DNA of 44,036 bases from Byssochlamys sp. IMV 00236. Its lineage: Eukaryota; Ascomycota; Eurotiomycetes; Eurotiales; Thermoascaceae. The stretch is from positions 1 through 44,036 of the forward strand of contig MSJH02000223.1 of NCBI GenBank assembly GCA_001931875.2, in the 5' to 3' direction. The notes below the pieces were generated by a model. That model worked only from the letters and a program-made list of their open reading frames with translations. It ran no database searches and was not told where the DNA came from. A program made the position numbers and the translations under genes. Below are positions 25,291-37,068 of the stretch, one piece after another; within the stretch, counting starts at the first letter, position 1; the number at the start of each line of letters is the position of its first letter.

Positions 25291-26117
25291 TTATATAGTA
25301 TAAATTCTTTCCAAGAAGCTGTGTTTAGATCTTTTGGCTTGAACGACGGCACTTGAGACACCATCTGTTTTTGACTTGTAGACGACAGGATATCTCTTTA
25401 TTAATTGACCGATGATACCTAAAGAAATACGTGTCATGTGAGTACTTTTTTGTTTATAAAGAGAACAATCAAATGATTACCATAAAACCAATAGAGGTGA
25501 AGAGGGAATACAGACATTGCAAACATCCAAAGGAATTCTAAACGATGATATTGCTTAAGAGCAATGATCATGTATGAGTGAAATACGAGACGAAGCACAA
25601 AGAAAGTAGAGGCAAACAGGAAATCACATCTCCATTGATCTCTTATGGATCCAATAGCAAGTAGGAGCGTAGGAAGCTCTAACAGACTGTTAGCACTAAA
25701 GAATGAAGAAGATTGCGATTTGAGTAACCAAAGAAGGAGACCAGTGTATAAAGGATGGTGAATCCAGCCTGTTAATACTGTAATGCGGTGACGATAATAG
25801 ATAGAACCCAATGCTAGATCTAGCACAAGATAAGATATAAAGAAACACACCATAGAAATATGGAAATTGGAATCAAAAGATAGCAAGTTCATATCCCATC
25901 CTGACCGCCAAAAGAAAAAGAAGTGAGGGATCGAGATAAATGTACAGACTAGACTACTTGTAAATGTCAATATCCAACTGATCTGTTTGTCTGTCTTTGT
26001 GAGGCCGCTTTTGATACAGTAAAAAAAGACGGATATTAAGGTAGCAAAACTAATTACAAAGGATATTGGTACAATAGGTTGACAGAATACTTGAACAAGA
26101 GTGAGTTTCTGAATCAT
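25291..26117 (-). CDS. TLC-domain multi-pass membrane protein
   Basis: Two exons (26117-25481, 25418-25291) give 254 aa with about seven hydrophobic helices. The middle has YLVLDLALGSIYY and TGWIHHPLYTGLLL, the His-containing core of TRAM/LAG1/CLN8 domains of the TLCD4/TMEM56 kind, followed by LLELPTLLLAIG. The basic C-terminal tail is cytosolic. Ceramide synthases belong to the same superfamily but carry a longer Lag1 motif that I do not see, so a lipid-related membrane role is inferred without a defined reaction. The intron splits a Gly codon and its second exon adds 41 residues. Its stop is only 20 bp from the LARS2 stop. Confidence 0.8.
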
Positions 26118-26668
26118 TTGATTAAAGAGTATAAAGAACAAAAGAAAGATGCAGTATTAATCTATTTTGACCATTGCTCGATTTATGTTTGAACAAAAGA
26201 AAATAAGGAGAGCACTCAGAATATTTACCAGAGACCTTCCGAGATCGTAAAGGGCTTTCATGCATGAAAGGGAGTCTGTCTTTATTTTTTTTTGGGATAG
26301 CTTCAGGGGGAGTTTTGCTTTCAGGGAATATATTTTTTAAAAAAGAAATCCTTTTTTTGGCAAGATATAGAAAAAAAAGGTTGATCTAAAGGAGAACATC
26401 ATTCTTTGCTTTCTTTATAGAAAAAGGGTGATGTCAAATGCTGTCAAGGTGGCAAGAAGAAGATGTATAAAACAAAGAAAGCAGCAATTGGTGTGTAAAC
26501 TCAGAAGATTTAATAAAATAAAATGATTTATTTACTTATGCATAAAAAGGATACTTGATCTGCATTGTGTTGGTGTGTATCTTATTTATTTAACCTTGTT
26601 TAGAATCTTTGTGATGATATAACTATATTTCTTTGTTCTCCTCCCTTTATTTGCCTCTTGACCCTTTT
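26118..26668. other. Intergenic region, TLC gene promoter and gephyrin-like gene 3' end
   Basis: About 550 bp, AT-rich with poly-A/T runs. Presumed promoter of the TLC gene on one side and 3' UTR of the molybdenum cofactor gene on the other. No further gene seen. Confidence 0.5.
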
Positions 26669-28924
26669 TTACTGTGGGTCAAGCTGTCCTATAAGCATGC
26701 ACTGGACTTTTGTCCCTTTTTGTAATCTTGATTGTTCAGGAGACTTTATAGGTAACTTCAGTAAACCATTGGCTTCTTTCATACTTAGCATACGACTACT
26801 TAACTGACTACCCGTTGATTTAGCAACCAATCCATTCGTGCTTGCCCTTACGTGAACTCTATGGAACTCTGGCCTTGTATCCAAATTTATATCATTTTCC
26901 AACTATGGATATTAAGTATATCATTATTTACAAAAAGTCAATTCCTTACCTCTACAGAAATAACCACGTTGTCTGGATTACTCCAGCCTGCCATCTTACG
27001 TAAAGCAGGGAGAACAAATAGATAAAATGTGACCGTAGCAGAAACAGGATTACCTGGCAGAGCAAAAATCAACTTTGATTTCTTGCCACATGGTATAGTG
27101 GCAAATGTGGCAGGTTTCCTACAAAACCATTAACCATCGACATCTCCTTATCTGAGCTGTAACTTTCTTCATTTTACCCTGGCTTCATCAACACTCTCCC
27201 AAAGTGAATGGTAGCATTTAATTTTTGTTCAAGTATAGGCTTCATCAGATCTGCTTCACCCATTGAAACTCCACCAGTGGTAACAATCACATCCACCTTG
27301 GATAAAGCCTCATCTAGGCATTCTTCAATATCTTGTACTTTATCGCTCACGATACCTAAATCCATTGTTTCGAATCCGGCATTTCGAATGGCAGCCAACA
27401 GAGACAATCGGTTGGTGTCACGGATTTGCCCTGGTTTTAGCCTATCTGTCGGCATGTGATCCAACACCTCATTTCCAGAGGAAAGAACGCCTACGAGCGG
27501 CTTACGATAGACTCTGACGTGCCGTATGCCTACAGACGCTAATAGTGCAACCTCACTGGCGCCAATACGTTGCCCCTTGACGCCTACCACTTGGCCGATA
27601 CCACAATCTGATCCAATTTCTCTAATATTATCGCCTTTTGAAGCACTCACTAAAATCTCGATCTCTAGCTCCTGCTTGCCATCTGCAGATGCTTTAACTA
27701 GCTTTGTATCTTCAATCATGATGACAGCATTAGCTCCGTCAGGAACCATTCCCCCCGTTGCAACGCGAGCAATTTTGCCTCGGCTTAGGGTCATATTTGC
27801 CTCTTGTGTCTCGGCTAATGCAATCGATTCTACTGGATATACGCCCGGCCCATCTTCAACTAAAGATGTAGAGAGTAAATATGGATGATGATGTCATTTT
27901 AGCTCAGCGTATACCATAAACAGCATATCCATCTACCATAGATGCACGATATCCAGGAACTGGTTCTATTGATTTAACATCTTCTGCAAGAACATACCCA
28001 GATGCCAAAAACTGAGATACTGGAATTAAAACTGCATTAAGTGCAGTAGAATGTTCAAGTACCAATTTTTGGGCTTCGTCTACTGAAATAAGGGGATAAG
28101 GGGAGCTACGTGCACGTCGTGAGACTATCAACATGTTATTGAACGACCGCGTATATCATTCTTTCTTTTCTTACCAGGAGTGTCTAATGGGATTGATTGA
28201 CCTGTCAAGTTCTCTTCACGTTCAGAGTGAACACAACGATGTCCTTGCATTTGAGCATGTGTTTGCTTGACTGATTCCTTGTGTTGATTAGATAGTAAGT
28301 CTAATGCATGAGGTAATACTTTCAACACAGCCTCCATATTTTCCTTGCAAGCTTTGGGGCTGCCAGGTAAAGTGATGATGATTGATTTATTTCTGATGCC
28401 TGTCACTGGACGTGATAATGCTGCAAAAGGAGTAATAGATAGAGATGAAGATAGTAGTAAATGTGTTATTCCAGGTGTCTCTCGCGTCAACAGTGGCTTT
28501 ATGGCCTAAATTACATAAATATAAGGTCAATGATACGTTGCATATACAAAAACTCTATTACTTCTGGCGTTCTATCTCTTTCAGCGAATCCTGTACCTCC
28601 TGTAAGCAATATCAAGTTTAGATTATATTGATCAGTCCATGTTTCGACCGTCTTTTGAATGTCGCGAATCTCGTCAGGTACAATGAGCTGTTTTTCAACT
28701 GAATATTTATCTTCTTTTGAAAGAATCTCGACTATAGTTGGTCCACTTTTGTCAAGTGAGACGTCATTTGAAGCTGTGTCACTGACTATATATTCGTGTT
28801 ATCATACAATATCACGTCAACACAGTCAGTAAGTTACCTGTAAGGACTCCAACAGTGTAAACCATATCTATAAGAAGAAAGAAAAAGAAATCGGAGATTG
28901 AACAAGCAGCTTTTTACCTGTCAT
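26669..28924 (-). CDS. Gephyrin-like molybdenum cofactor synthesis protein (MogA-MoeA fusion)
   Basis: Eight exons (28924-28918, 28867-28838, 28785-28562, 28505-28175, 28124-27915, 27859-27178, 27118-26950, 26902-26669) give 628 aa. The N-terminal MogA/MoaB domain has [24 protein letters not shown] and [11 protein letters not shown]; it adenylates molybdopterin. The C-terminal MoeA domain has [18 protein letters not shown] and ALPGNPVSA; it inserts molybdate. The domain order is that of animal gephyrin and fungal CnxE, opposite to plant Cnx1. A Ser/Gln/His-rich linker joins them. The product feeds nitrate reductase and similar enzymes. The first exon codes only ATG ACA G; an in-frame ATG at 28865, just after the acceptor, is the alternative start (625 aa). 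Confidence 0.94.
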
Positions 28925-29200
28925 ATTTTAGAGACAATAAGGAAATGAACTCATTTATCAGAATAGTACTTTTTAAAAAAGGAAGAGAAATATTCTATTG
29001 TTCTTCAAATATACTTACCTTTTATTCTTTTACTATGAGTTTGAATGATCTTTTCTTTGGCTGTCCATGATACAGTCGTTCTTCCGATATTTCGGTGTAA
29101 TCAAGTTCAGTCACTTTCCAAAAATAGAAATAATGGTATCTCAAAAAGCTGGAAGCGTAAAAAATATTTATCTTCCCCCCCTTTATCTTTTTCTTGTAGG
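28925..29200. promoter_or_regulatory. Divergent promoter region
   Basis: About 275 bp between the starts of the gephyrin-like gene (-) and the acetyltransferase gene (+). Pyrimidine-rich stretches lie just before each start. A CTTGTAG next to the acetyltransferase ATG suggests a 5' UTR intron. No defined factor site recognised. Confidence 0.4.
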
Positions 29201-29741
29201 ATGCCTACTTACAATAATATCCGTATTTTACATGCTACGACTCCTAAATACTTTGAAAAGTGTCTTGAAGTACGACAAGAAGTATTTATAAATGAACAAA
29301 AACACTCTATTGCCATAGAAAGAGATGGGTACAAATGACAGGTTGGGAAACATACAAGACCCTGATATAAACATATTGAATAGATTGGATGATATCTGTC
29401 AGCATTGGGTTGCTGTTTGTGATAAAGTCAATGAGGATGGAACCATTGATGCTGATTATCCTATTGGAAATGTTCGATTAATGCCAAAACCCGATGGAGT
29501 TGCCAAGCTGGGTCGTCTCGGTGTTCTTTCCTCTGCTCGAGGTCTTCATGTTGGACAAATGTTGGTGAAAGCTTTTATTGAATATTGTAAAAAAAATGAA
29601 TATACAACAATTGTACTACATGCACAAAATGATAAGCGTGGATTTTATGAAAGGGTTGGATTTAAAGTAGAAGAAGGCGATGATGAAATCTTTATGGAAT
29701 CACATACACCGCATGTTCGTATGTGGATGAGAAACTTGTAG
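29201..29741 (+). CDS. GNAT-family N-acetyltransferase
   Basis: Two exons (29201-29328, 29384-29741) give 161 aa, a full GNAT domain. It has the ElaA/YjcF-like start (VRQEVFINEQ), then WVAVCDK, and the acetyl-CoA loop region LSSARGLHVGQMLVKAF, followed by LHAQNDKRGFYERVGF. The 55-nt intron, donor GTACAA and acceptor GAATAG, is needed to join IERDG to LDDICQHW; without it the frame stops. It transfers acetyl from acetyl-CoA to an amine; the acceptor is unknown. Its stop is 37 bp from the stop of the convergent helicase gene. Confidence 0.9.
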
Positions 29742-29778
29742 ATGAATAACAAATAAATAGACTTTCCTTATTACAGGT

Positions 29779-32700
29779 CTACGTCAAACGATTCTTTTCT
29801 CTAAAGAATTTGCTTGTTCTTCCCATTGCTTTACCAAAGACATCATAACTTTCTACATGTTCTCCTATCCATTTTGGAAGCTTTTTTCGTATCCGATCCG
29901 TTGTATATCGTTTATCTAGTAAAACAATCGTTGCATAATCTCCCTTATGACGGATTGCTCTACCAATAGACTGATTCACTCCTCTCATACATAGATTTTC
30001 ATAATATTCCATTCCTCCATCCAGTTTATCCTATATATCCACTCTGTCAATACTCTTTTTTTTTTTCTTCTTTGCTTAAACTAAGCTTACATTCGCATGG
30101 CCTGTATGCTCTTTTGCATACTTCATCTTTTCAATCAATTCAACAGAGCTTCGATTGGCAAAAGGTAATCCTATCATGATGACTCCTCTTTAAAGAAGTA
30201 AGTAGACAGCAATACATTACTACCTTTCTTTTACCTTCCCAATCTATCTGAGAAATTGATTCCTTCAGACATTTTTCCATTAACAACACATAAAAGTAAT
30301 GCACCTTTACTATCTTCTATTTCAATCTGCAGCGTATAATCTCGTAAGGTAGCCTCGACCTTGTTGCTTTCTTTAGGCTCCCTAAACACTTTTTTATGCT
30401 TTTCAATTCGTTCCAAAATACCATTTTCCTTCCATCTCTTGTACATTTGATCCAGATAGGTAAAGCTAGGAAAGAAGCAGATGGTACCGTCTGGTATAAC
30501 ATTGCAGAGATTAGCTATTGTACGTCCAGTTTCATCAATCTTGGAGGGGAAAAAAGTATTAGTAAGCACCATCAAGTAAACAAAAAAAAAAAAACTCTTA
30601 CCAATGATTCGTCTTGTCTGTTTTCAAATGTGTACACGAGGGGCTTTCCCGTTGGACCAGTCTCCACTGTCATCGTGAGCAGGTTGGTTGATGGTATGAT
30701 GTGCCCACAAGAAAAATGAGTTATCCTTTCTTTTGGTATATTCGGAAATAAAAGGGATGAAAAGTCTGAAACCTGAAGGATACATTATTTGGTCAAAAGA
30801 GAGGGACGTATAGATATATATGTATACACTTACAGGCTCCATAGTACCACCTGCCAAGATGATACTTTTTGCTTCGTCTACAAGTGGCTTAAATGCATCG
30901 GCAGGGTTAAGCAGCATGTACTTTATCGATGCTACTGGGCTCTCTGTCGTTCCAAAGCTAATCACTATACGTCCATCTTTATTTGGGTTAGTAAGTGCCA
31001 AGAGGAGCGCTTCGACCTGTGTGAGAGTAGGAATGGATGATGATAATGCTGGTGGAAGAGGAGGAAGAGAAGTTGATGCGTTCGGATCAGTAAGCTGTTT
31101 TCTACGTTTTTCCTCTTCTTTTTCTTTTGCTTTATCGATAAATCCGTTCAGTTTTCGTGCTAAATTGCTTGCTTCCAGATAGTTTTTAATCTTGTACATA
31201 TTTAAATGATCAATGGACGATTGATGCAAGAATTCATTCACATGCATCACGCGATCCTTTCGTTTGCTTTTATCCTCTACTTGCAAGTGTCGGATAAGCA
31301 TTTTGAGGATATTCAGTATTTGCTTGATATATACAACATTCTTTCCAAGTAGTCGCTCTTTATACTTTTGTATGTACAGGCTAAGTTGGTTCCATGTGAG
31401 TTGGATTTGAACTAGAGAAAGTGTTACTGTATAAAGTGAGGTGACAGTTTCTATCAAATTATGCGCTTCATCTATGATAACAATGCTGTTTTTTAAAGAA
31501 ATGCCTAGTGATTCTCGAGTGTTGGCGTGTAAAAGATGTTGATATGGAAGTACAACCAGCTATAGAACATGATTAACCTGTATTCGTGCTTATCTCTGTG
31601 CTACTATTACCTGTGATGAAGGTACTGTCTTTCGTGATCCATAATATGGACAGATAGTAAGCTTTTCACCAATCTTAATCAATTCCTCAATATCCCTAAC
31701 TCTAGCCTAACATTTGATAAGATATATGTTACAAAAAAAAAGGGAGGGACATACTATTGCATGATCTCTAAATTGATCCCACTTTGGTTTATTATCCCAT
31801 GACGGTAGAAAAGAGCACGGTCCCTTGGTTGATCCTTCAAAAGATATGAGTGAATGTGATTTAATGCTATTGTAATGTACCTTTCTTTTGCATGTCCAGA
31901 CATGCTTCATTGATCCTATGTACACTACCAAGTTTATTTACATCTTTATTTATGCACAAATTCTTTCTGGATCCAAGAGAAATTTCGTATAGATCTTGAT
32001 TATATGCTGTTTTATGTATCTCATGGACAAACTGTGCCAGCTGTGAGTGTGTTCTCGATGCATAATAGATCTATTCGATACGTCAGCACTCCATGGCGCA
32101 TATTTCATGCTATAATGTATACCTTTGTTTCAAATAAATCCTCATCCTCTTCTTCTTCGGCATCATTATAGGATAACTTTGGCTTTCTTTTAGACTCAAA
32201 TCTATTACTCTTATTAGTCTATGCTTCTAAAGCACAAATGATTGCTATGTACTTGTTTAACAACTCTTGCACTTCTTTAGAAAGATATGAACGGGTCTTG
32301 TCATTTGTATCCTCTTCATCATCGCTATTATAGTCTTCCACAAGAAACTCATCATCATCGTCAGTAAGGGCACCTTGTTTTTTGAATTTCTTTTTTCTAT
32401 CTGTTGACTCAAGTTCAAACATGGCTTGATCTCTCTCAATATTTCGTACTCGCTGTATACGATCTTTTAATTCAGCTCTTCGTCTTTCTCTATCACTTGA
32501 TTTACGTCCTTCTGCTGACTGTGCCTGAAAGGCTGTTACCCAGTCTGGTTCGTTGTCTAAGCTTATATATTAGCTTTCTCCAAGTTTAGGAACAGTTGTG
32601 TCTTTTTGAACCTGTAGAGTTTGTTGACTGCTTTGGTTCGGTTGCTTTGGCTTCATGATCTTGTAGCCATTTAAGTGATCCACAAATCAAACTTAGTGAT

Positions 32701-32893
32701 TTACCCTGAGAAAATAGCTCGGTCAACCTCTCGTGTCTCTCTCTTTTTGTTTTTATGATATTACTGTTCCTGTTGGACTTTCGAATATGCCAATCTTGTC
32801 TTGTGATAAGGTGCGATATAGGGACGTCATAAAGTCCTTTTGTATCGAATATGGTTCAAATGGAAAACCAAACGAATCTGGAATGTTGCTCAT
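29779..32893 (-). CDS. CHL1: Iron-sulfur DNA helicase Chl1/DDX11
   Basis: Twelve exons (32893-32765, 32705-32612, 32556-32253, 32201-32123, 32070-31881, 31834-31755, 31706-31611, 31559-30834, 30772-30602, 30539-30235, 30187-30091, 30030-29779) give 840 aa. Walker A (ESPTGTGKSLSL) is split by intron 1. Four Cys that bind the 4Fe-4S cluster are seen in KNLCINK, EACLD, GPCSF and TICPYYGSR. The DEAH box is [10 protein letters not shown]. Late motifs are [11 protein letters not shown] and [16 protein letters not shown]. An acidic insert lies between Walker A and the cluster. It unwinds forked DNA in the nucleus and supports sister-chromatid cohesion with Ctf18/Ctf4 factors. Its start faces the COA3 start 207 bp away. 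Confidence 0.95.
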
Positions 32894-33100
32894 TTTTTGG
32901 AAGCACACAGGAACACGTCGCGAATAATAATTATAAAAAAAAATATAAATTTATATACGTGCACAGTCCGCTTGCTCAAAAAGGGGTAGGGGGAGAAAAC
33001 ATATGCTGCGAAAAGGTTCAGCCAATCAGAATGAACAGTTTAACTATGGGTGCTTGAAGAATTGATAACTTTTTTTTTTGCTTCATTCTTTAATCAACAC
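32894..33100. promoter_or_regulatory. Bidirectional promoter between CHL1 and COA3
   Basis: 207 bp separate the two ATGs. AT-rich with a CCAAT sequence (AGCCAATCAG around 33022) and short poly-T. Shared promoter use is inferred from spacing only. Confidence 0.45.
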
Positions 33101-33422
33101 ATGAACAATCAACCTACTAGAGAAAAGCTTTATTCACAACCAAAAGGATATGGTTTTAGTCCTGCCTTAGAAAGAACTCGCAAGCCTTTTGCTGTTCGTA
33201 ACATGTTGACATTAGCCGGTCTTTTGACATTTACTGGCAGTGTTTGTGAGTAATCTCAAACTGTTTGATGAACATGTCTTAATCTATTTTTTTTTTTCTT
33301 TTTTCTTATTAGATGCTTATTCACTCTTTGCAGTTAAGCAAGACGACTTTAGCGATGTTACCTTACCAAGTCAACTTCCTGGAGTTCATGACGTTACTAA
33401 AGAGCAAAAGAAGAACAACTAA
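33101..33422 (+). CDS. COA3: Cytochrome c oxidase assembly factor 3
   Basis: Two exons (33101-33245, 33313-33422) give 84 aa. A short basic N-terminus, RKPFAVRNMLTLAG leading into one transmembrane helix, and then YAYSLFAVKQDDFSDV, the hallmark of Coa3/CCDC56. The intron splits the Tyr codon of this motif; the GTGAGT donor restores it. In yeast Coa3 sits in the inner membrane with Cox14 and Mss51 and couples Cox1 synthesis to complex IV assembly. Small size, single helix and motif make the call firm. Confidence 0.92.
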
Positions 33423-33698
33423 ATATTTTGTACATAATAAACCTTATTGTCTTTTTCAGTATAAATGCATCCTTTTTTTTTATTTGCAAGATGGATATCA
33501 TTACTATAAAATCAACATATAAAAAAAGTCGAGTCTCCTGTTGACCCGCTTGGCTGTGTTAACTATGGTAAACATATGACACACCAACAACTTGTTCAGT
33601 CTCTCTCTCACTGAGATAATGAGTATCCAATAGAATCATTTTTTAATTTAATAAAGAATTACTCTTTCTCCCTTTCACTGAATATTCTTCACTTCAAT

Positions 33699-35388
33699 AT
33701 GGTCCGTCAGATTTCAAAAGCAATTTTAGTTGCTTCCGGTGTCATAACTGGATTAGCAACTATAGCTATTATATCTTACTTTAGACAATCTCATGAACGA
33801 CAAGAAAACTCAAATAGACTAAGACGCTCACGACATATGCGAAGAAGACGAAACAATACAGAAGAAGCGGGCAGACCACTGTCACTGTTTAAGGAATGGG
33901 GTGACGATGACAATAGAAATCTACTGAACCTTTTACATGCTATTTCAGAAAACCAATCCCGAAAAGGTAAGAGATGCAGGATACACATATCCATTAAACT
34001 CACATTGGTGCTTTTATTCTTGAGTATAGAAGGATACATACATCGTAAGTGACTGACACATGTGTATTATGGATGAATCTAATCTTTTACTGAGGTGGAA
34101 TCACTTGCAATAAATGTAGCGTATCACCCATTCGAGGGACACGGTACAAGTGCGCTAACTGTGTCGACTTTGATTTATGCGAAATGTGTGAAGGATCTAA
34201 TAGTCATATCAATACCCACGTCTTTCTAAAGATTCGAATACCCATTCCACCATTAGCTAATCCACGAAGCGCACTATTACCATCCTTTTATCCAGGCAAA
34301 CTTCACAGCAAAGCTCCGTTATCTTTGGAAAAATACAAAGAACTACAGAATTCATCACACTGTAAGACTACGAGCATATCGGTGTATTATATAATTAACT
34401 AATATACATGTGTGAATATAGTTGATCAAATAGAATTAGAAGCACTATATGAACAATTCAAGACCCTTTCTACAGTGGATACAGAAGAAGGAGGAATTGA
34501 CCGAGAAACATTTGAACAGTGCCTTGGTCCTTTAGGATTAGAAAAGAACTTGATTACAGAAAGGATATTTACTTTCTTTGATCAAGATAATGATGGAATT
34601 ATTAGTTTTCCTGAAATTGTGTATGGCCTAAGTATACTCTGTAAAGGAAACTTGGATGAAAAGATTGAATGTAAGAAGGAAAAAGAGGGGGGGGGGGAGG
34701 GAATACGTGATGCTGATCATTCTTTATAGATGCCTTCAAAGGCTACGACTTGGATAACGATGGATATATATCCAGAGATGAACTTTATAGAATGTACAAA
34801 TCTTACTTTTATTTATCCATGGAACTTGTCCGAGATGTAGTAAGCGCAATGGAAGATGAGATGATGGATTCTTTTGAATTTTCAGCGTCACAACCAGTAA
34901 GCGCTGCATTCAATGTAGCCATGCCTTCTACCTCATCAGACAGACAGCAGAGTGACAGTGAAAATGATGGATCTATTGATGATAATGAAGCTGGACCTTC
35001 AACCAAAAAGAGAAAATATCCCTTAAAAGAAGATCACTTTCTAAAACAGTACGCACTTGAGGCAGAGCAAGCTAGAGCGATCGCCAATGCATCTGAGGCA
35101 CAAGTAGATGATATGACAGCAGATGCTCTTCGCACAGATAGCCAAAAATTACTTTTATCAAAAGACGATCTAAAAAACAAACAAAAGAATGGAAAGAAGG
35201 TATGGGAAGAAAAGTTCCCAATCATGGAAACAATGACACAAGGAGCCATTAATGAAATGGTTGATAAGACATTTAAAAGCATCAAGACAGAAAGAGATGG
35301 CTACATTAACTTTGAAGAATTTAAACAGTGCGTTCAAACTGATTCAAGTATTGTAAGCTGGTTTGAAGCATTGGGTACAGTTTTTTAG
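33699..35388 (+). CDS. Membrane-anchored ZZ zinc finger and EF-hand protein
   Basis: Five exons (33699-33966, 34030-34044, 34095-34361, 34422-34670, 34730-35388) give 485 aa. One N-terminal hydrophobic helix (residues 8-28) is followed by an Arg-rich segment. The ZZ finger is at 96-140, with TCNKC, YKCANC and DLCEMCEG ligands. Calcium loops DQDNDGIISFPE (237-248), DLDNDGYISRDE (273-284) and one near 454-465 are canonical or nearly so; an earlier one is degenerate. A 100-residue low-complexity insert with KKRK divides the last EF-hand from the rest. It may be a calcium sensor tethered to an organelle membrane. Partners are unknown. Exon 2 is 15 nt and completes the first zinc ligand region. 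Confidence 0.85.
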
Positions 35389-36428
35389 AATAAAAAGGAT
35401 CTTTTAGCGAATACCACATGATCCTATAGGATGTATAAGAAACTATTGACTCTTCTTTTCTCTTCCTAAAGTTCTATATTCTATCATATAGCCAGTTCAT
35501 GACCAGACGCTTTAGTCAATCAAGGTGTAAATGCTGTCTAAATAAACAGAAAATACATGATCAACTAACTATGGATACATGGACGCTTTTTTAATGCCTA
35601 GAAGAAGTGCTCATAGTATTAACCTATTTTCTGGTGCACGTAGTGTTCACCCAAAAAGTTATCTTCATCATCATGGCTTTCTACTGTTAATGATTAGATT
35701 GCCGGAATGATGATAAAAGATGTGGTGCAATAAAACGTTGATGAAGTGTTTATGTGACGATTGATGATGTGCTCCTTGGATGTTGTAGTCACCCATGTTT
35801 GAAGTACTTGATGACAGAAGCTACACACACATAAAAATATAAACCTTCAACTCTTTTTTTTGATGCTGTTCCTTTCGTCGACTTAATTGACTTTTACGAA
35901 TTAACAGCCTGAGTACGACAACGTTCGCTCGTCGTTACCAATTCTTTTGGTATCCTATATCGACAAGGTGACACCGCAAACTCTGCAAACAAAATGTGCG
36001 CCCCTGTCTGACATGCCTTGGATGAAGTCCTCTTCTTGCGACTCGTAGGCAAACAATTGTTACCTTGTGGCTAACCAAACATTGATTAAATCAGACGTTA
36101 CATTAGATCCTTTACACGCATTATCACTATTTCTAGCCAGCATTCTCAACCTGAAGACAAAACGTTCAATCTACTTTACAAGATTGCCAAGAACGTAGCC
36201 ACAAAAGACAATTTATACGATCTGTTCCATTAACCATAGTATTTTGACCAAGGCAAAAAAAAGCATTAGAAAATTTACCAGACTCACGGCACGCATGCAG
36301 AGTATTGGATCGTCGATTGATAAATAATCTGAAGGTCAAGCGAAAGCTCGTGTTCTTGGAGAACGACTCAGAATCTTCTCTTGATTACCCAAACAGTTCA
36401 CCAATGTAATATGTTTGCGCTTTGCCAT
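35389..36428. other. Gene-poor interval
   Basis: About 1 kb downstream of the ZZ/EF-hand gene. No intact frame or splice-joined gene found, and I do not recognise any repeat with another copy in the window. Confidence 0.45.
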
Positions 36429-36701
36429 TGACGTGAAATCGTTATAACACTTTATAATCTTACAGTAGAGCATACATTCTACTTTACAATTCTCTATCAC
36501 ATCTGATAACTTATAATAATAATAAAAGTAGCTAGTAGCATAACATTGATAATTAGTCACATTGACCACATTTATCATACTGACAACATTAATATTTTGT
36601 ATAAAAATATCATAGTATTGAACTTTTTTTTAACAGAGAATCTACTTTGCAAGCCATCGACTTAATAACCTTTTTTCAAATAATAACAAGCTGAATACAA
36701 T
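36429..36701 (+). mobile_element. Inserted repeat, copy 2
   Basis: Same order of blocks as 20156-20484: TGACGTG start, TATAATCTTACAGTAGAGCA and CATACATTCTACTTT identical, a TAATAA-rich middle, then GCCATCGACTTAATA and CCTTTTTTCAAA. It is shorter in the middle. Direct orientation with respect to copy 1. Non-coding. Confidence 0.65.
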
Positions 36702-36754
36702 AGCCATCCACAAGAGAAAAGAAGAGGCTTTTATAAAGAGATCTAAGAAGAACC

Positions 36755-36979
36755 ATGTTGGTAGAATCAATTGGACGTCTTGCTTGGAACAAGGCCATAG
36801 CGAAGATCTATTTAAGAGATACTCGAACAATTTACGCACAAACCTTGGCAAATATATCAAAGAATAAAAGCTTCGAAAATACATTAAGAGAGCCGATTGT
36901 ACACGGTAATTGCTTGGGTTATGTCCGTGCAAGGAGTTGGTTTTTATCGTTCATATGTATTTTATGCAGTATATACTGA
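36755..36979 (+). CDS. Weak short open frame, unknown
   Basis: ATG-led frame of 74 codons with mixed, coding-like composition (MLVESIGRLAWNKAIAKIYL at the start) ending in a hydrophobic tail. No family recognised. It follows the inserted repeat directly and may be a fragment. Confidence 0.2.
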   Translation: MLVESIGRLAWNKAIAKIYLRDTRTIYAQTLANISKNKSFENTLREPIVHGNCLGYVRARSWFLSFICILCSIY

Positions 36980-37068
36980 GAGGATAAATTAAGCGGGGCA
37001 ACTTTATTATTATTTCAAATAGAAATGCGGCTCGTAGGGTAGCGTGCCATATATGCAACAACATTTGG

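Noticed and set aside
29329..29341. 13-nt intron in the GNAT gene (GTACAAATGACAG)
   Set aside because: It keeps phase but is far too short to splice; a 55-nt intron ending at 29383 also keeps phase and restores the family sequence.
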